Below, one piece after another: positions 60,615-64,000 of a stretch of 64,000 nucleotides of DNA. Positions within the stretch are counted from its first letter, which is position 1. Each line of letters begins with the position of its first letter. The position numbers were made by a program, and so were the translations under genes. The notes below the pieces were generated by a model. The model worked only from the letters and a program-made list of their open reading frames with translations, ran no database searches and was not told the origin of the DNA. Source of the stretch: Lycocorax pyrrhopterus obiensis (taxonomy: Eukaryota > Chordata > Aves > Passeriformes > Paradisaeidae); NCBI GenBank assembly GCA_014706295.1, contig JACSVZ010000001.1, forward strand, positions 117,642,763-117,706,762, given 5' to 3'.

Positions 60615-61154
60615 GAAAGACCCCTGATGAGCATGGACACGCCACTCTCTGCCACTTCCCAGTGTGCTGACGCTCCGAGCAGCAGCTCCGAGGGTGCCTC
60701 AGCAGAGGAACACCCTTGGCACATCACACATACAAAGAATTTGAATTCCATGCAGGCAGCGACAGCCTCGTATTCTGTTTTTATATTAAACAATAAATTC
60801 AGGGCTTTAAAAGTGCAGCACAAGTGAAGACAGGCAGGGGTGTCTCTCAAGCAGAGGGAAGAACTCCTCTGCAGGTAAAGCAGGTGTGTGTCAGCAGGAA
60901 ACTGAAAAAGGAGGAAAAATCTCCCCTGTATCCTGCATCAACAACTCCTTGTGTGAGCCTCAGCTCCCTCTGATCCATCACTGCCTTTACTCTTTGGCCT
61001 TACATGTGTTTTTCACACAGGTTGGACAATCTGTGACTGGCACCAATCTGATTTCAAGCACTGATTATTTATTTCCCGAGAAACTGGCAGTGGAGGAGGT
61101 TTGTTGTCACTGGTAGCAGTGAACAGATCCAAACACACTGCTTTTGGTTCATAA

Positions 61155-61610
61155 AAGCATGGAAATGTTTAGGTTGGAAAAGACCTCAAAGATCATCGAG
61201 TCCAACTGTTCCCCCAGCACTGCCAAGGCCACCACTGCCCCATGTCCCCAAGTGCCACAGCCACAGGGCTTTAAATCCCTCCAGGGATGGGGACTCACCA
61301 CTGCCCTGGGCAGCTGTGCCAGGGCTGGACAGCCCTCTCAGCGAAGGAATTTTCCCAAAATCCAAACTAACCCTCCCCTGGCCCAGCCTGAGGCCGTTCC
61401 CTCTCCTCCTGTCCCTGTTCCCTGGGAGCAGAGCCCGACCCCCCCCGGCTGCCCCCTCCTGTCAGGGAGTTGTGCAGAGCCACAAGGTCCCCCCTGAGCC
61501 TCCTTTGCTCCAGGCTGAGCCCCTTTCCCAGCTCCCTCAGCCGTTCCTGGGGCTCCAGCCCCTTCCCAGCTCCATTCCCTTCCCTGGACACGCTCTGGTC
61601 ACTCCAGATC
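61155..61610 (-). mobile_element. CR1 LINE 3' fragment, about 455 bp
   Basis: Minus-oriented: GGTTGGAAAAGACCTCAAAG, CCCAGCACTGCCAAGGCCAC, GTTGTGCAGAGCCACAAGG, CAGGCTGAGCCCCTTTCCCA. Near-complementary over most of its length to the plus-oriented copy at 46917-47366. Confidence 0.93.
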
Positions 61611-62079
61611 CCTGACAGCATCATGGAAGTCACCTAATCACAGTTGCAGCAGCAGGAGATGCACATCCCTGGACAAATACGGCCAGAAACCCTTCCTGCC
61701 CACCATGGCCACGTTCCCAGATGTGCACATACAGATGCCAACAAAAATTACAAATTTCCATTAAAAAATGCCCCGGCATCATCCTGCAGGGTGATGAAGA
61801 ATTGCGGTAAAAGCTCTCACCACCATCCAGGAGCACCAAAGTGTTTGCAAAGACCACAGAACACCTTTTAGACAGAAAATTCCCTTAATTCTGGCTGTGT
61901 GCGAAGACTGGCAAAAAAAAAACAAACCTCTAAGCCTGCAAAGTGGTCGTGGGAAGGGATTATAGGAACAAAAATGTTGTGGGCCACGTGTGGAAGACAG
62001 GACTCAAACCCAGCAGCCTCCAGAGGAGGCCTCAGTGCCCTTGTTTCCCACTGTTCCCTACAGTTTAACTACTTTTTGA

Positions 62080-62420
62080 CCTTAAAGAACCCTGAAGCTT
62101 GTGGGTAATCCAGCTGTGATGATATTTCCTACTCCTTGATGAGACATTTGAAGCTGCTGTTCAGTTTGTTGATGGATCCTTTTATATGTCTGAAGCTGCT
62201 TTTTTTCCTGGGGTTTTTTTGAGGATGAAGGGCACCCAGCGGATGCCCGGCAGGGACTGCGCAAGCTTCGGAATAATCGTTCTGCCAAAAGCAGGAAAGA
62301 TCTGACAACAGAGGCTGTTTCTCTCTCCTTCTTGAGCCATTGCTCCACTGACTTTTTGTACTCTGGACAGTCAGGCTCCAAATCAAGAAGTGGTTTCTCC
62401 AACTTCAGCTTTTCCTGAAG
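62080..62420 (-). pseudogene. Decayed coding-like relic, unidentified
   Basis: On the minus strand, LKLEKPLLDLEPDCPEYK then KSVEQWLKKERE reads like genuine charged helical protein. Further on, another frame gives FGRTIIPKLAQSLPGIRW then VPFILKKTPGKKAASD, ending at a stop. Good peptide-like sequence in two frames with no intron between suggests a frameshifted retrocopy. A TAA sits just upstream in the first frame. I do not recognise the parent gene and saw no clear poly-A tail. Chance open frames remain possible. Confidence 0.35.
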
Positions 62421-63433
62421 GGGAATTTAAAGCTCTTTACTCCCTAACAGAAAACTCAAGTGGTGTCTGCTATAGACCTGACCCATCCTGTCCAAACAAT
62501 ATTTCAGCGTGTGTCCATCTCTTCACGGACATCAGGGATGCCAATCCATCAGCTGAAGCCCTCAGAGAGTAGAAGTACAGGAGTTTTCTCCACAAGCTCT
62601 TGTTACTTCTCCATCAACTTCCAGCATCTTCCCTGTCCCTTGCACTTACAACTTCATCCCTGTCTTCAGCTGCTGGTGGGAGATTCCAAACTCTTTGTGT
62701 GTGACATCCTTAAACACAGCCTTTCCCATCCATCCAGGAGCCAGAGCCTCTCATATCTCCACCATCACAACAGCTTTTCCTTCAGCCTTGACTAAAGCTT
62801 TGCTATTTCACCACTGTGTACTCCAAGTACTGCTGGAAAGATCATTTCCTTCGCACATGCCTTTCTCCCTTGACCCAATTTGACTCTCTTTCCTCTACCA
62901 AAAGTAAGGAATTTGTGCTTATTTCAAGGTTCTCCATCACCTAATCCTCACTCAGTCTCCCTTTTTCCACAGTGAGGCACCAACTCCTTGGTCCCCCCAA
63001 CACCCCAGCCTTGCTTGTGCTGCTCCTCTCAGAGCACATCAAAAAGCAACTTTGTGTGCTCCATTTCCCAGTAGGAAAATCCAGAAGTCCTCCTACATAT
63101 CCAACATCTCTTCCAAAGGCTCCTTTCACTGTACACTTCCCAAAAGCGACTCCAGGCTCCGCTTCCCTAAGGCTCTAGGGCAAGGCCTGGGTTTGCTCTG
63201 TGCTTGGGGTTCTGCCTGAAGTAGGTGTTGAGGAATAGCCCCAAATGCCAAGGTCTCACTAAAAATATAGGAGAGCTGCTATTTCCAGAACCCTCCACAC
63301 CCTTTGGCTGGAACACAGGTGAAGGAAGGGAAAAACACAGGTTGTAAGCACAGAGCGTGTGTTGTGTCAAGGTTCCTACAGGCCCTGCCAGTTCTGGTGG
63401 GGTCAGAACATCCCTGTGAGTCAAACACCACTT

Positions 63434-63493
63434 AAATCCATACAGGCAAGGTTTGGAGGGGTAAAATCCATACAGGGAAGGTTTGGAGGGGTA
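63434..63493. repeat. 30-bp direct duplication
   Basis: AAATCCATACAGG(C/G)AAGG followed by TTTGGAGGGGTA occurs twice back to back, 30 bp apart, with one mismatch. Confidence 0.9.
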
Positions 63494-64000
63494 AAGTGAT
63501 CTGCAGAAGCTCATTCAGCAGCCACAACCAAAGCCCTGAGCAGAAGCTTAATCCACCATCGACCCCCACCTGCCCCAAACAAGATCCTCTTATCAGCCTG
63601 GCCTTTTAATATACGAGCTAAGACATTGATTGTAAAATATTTCTTTCTTTTCCCAGCCTCAAACTGCTGCAGCAAAAGCAATAATCCACCTGCCTCCCCA
63701 ACACCCAGGAGGAAGCACTCCTGAGATCCATTGGTTTGTACACGAGCGTGGGACTGACTGTTCAGTGATGCCCAGGAGGAAGTCGGGGTCATGAATACCA
63801 AAAAAAAGAAAAAAAAGGGGAAAAAGTAAAGAAAAGAAAAGTAGGTCAAGCAATTCACATTTGCTGAAAAGGACAAAGAACACTGCAGATTTTTTATTAC
63901 CTTATGCAATTGCTACCAAATATCTGAAGCAGCCTTTTTATCTGATTCAAATCCCACATGAGTAATCCATGATTAAATTTAGTGGGTGTGAAATTTCATT

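Larger units (their letters stand above)
42088..64000 (-). other. FAM168A: FAM168A 5' intron
   Basis: Nearly 22 kb with no coding exon recognised on either strand apart from the relic at 62080-62420. I looked for the MNPVYSP start exon by its expected donor and ATG region and did not find it. Content is CR1 fragments (listed separately), simple repeats and unique AT-rich sequence. Confidence 0.6.

Noticed and set aside
1..64000. CRISPR arrays, phage or bacterial defence systems, rRNA or tRNA genes, intact endogenous retrovirus
   Set aside because: No spaced identical repeats, cloverleaf, rRNA motifs or retroviral gene motifs were seen; the window is ordinary vertebrate nuclear DNA.

Overview
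The window looks like nuclear DNA from a bird, probably a passerine or another neoavian. Two things support this. CR1 LINE 3' ends are scattered through it, with the phrase 'TTGGAAGGGACCTTAAAG' in many copies on both strands. Three multi-exon vertebrate genes also sit in the order ARHGEF17 (+) - RELT (+) - FAM168A (-), which is the order and orientation of human 11q13.4. No bacterial, organellar or viral coding region was seen. Species and chromosome cannot be fixed from sequence alone.

Layout. 1-5.7 kb: GC-rich flank or intron with tandem arrays, including a ~1.17 kb, 23-bp minisatellite at 3795-4965. 5.78-17.96 kb: ARHGEF17, a Rho guanine-nucleotide exchange factor. It reads as a TATA-driven first exon (5938-6096) followed by 22 phase-consistent exons encoding the DH domain, the PH domain, a serine/acidic linker and a C-terminal beta-propeller, 1021 aa in all. 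The very long N-terminal exon of the mammalian protein is not in the window. 17.96-19.3 kb: probable ARHGEF17 3' UTR. 19.86-20.17 kb: CpG-rich promoter and non-coding first exon of RELT. 22.67-24.85 kb: RELT coding exons, 348 aa, with an apparently shortened C terminus. 26.3-31.05 kb: probable long terminal non-coding exon of FAM168A on the minus strand, converging on RELT. 31.78-42.09 kb: five coding exons of FAM168A, which encode all but about the first 23 residues. 42.1-64 kb: FAM168A upstream intron with many CR1 fragments, a pentanucleotide array, candidate conserved non-coding blocks and one decayed coding-like relic near 62.2 kb.

How the genes work. They do not form an operon; each has its own promoter. 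ARHGEF17 activates RhoA-type GTPases and acts on actin and junctions. RELT is a type I TNF-receptor-superfamily membrane protein with an RFxV docking motif for SPAK/OSR1 kinases. FAM168A is a small proline/tyrosine-rich protein linked to cell survival and drug resistance. Their adjacency is conserved synteny, not evidence of a shared pathway.

Exon boundaries were set by hand from GT/AG sites, codon phase and remembered family sequence. Every internal boundary listed closes in phase. I found no wholly new biological system. The most unusual items are the 23-bp minisatellite whose consensus is open in all six frames, the short-isoform ARHGEF17 promoter, the RELT C-terminal break, and the intron just after the FAM168A stop codon.
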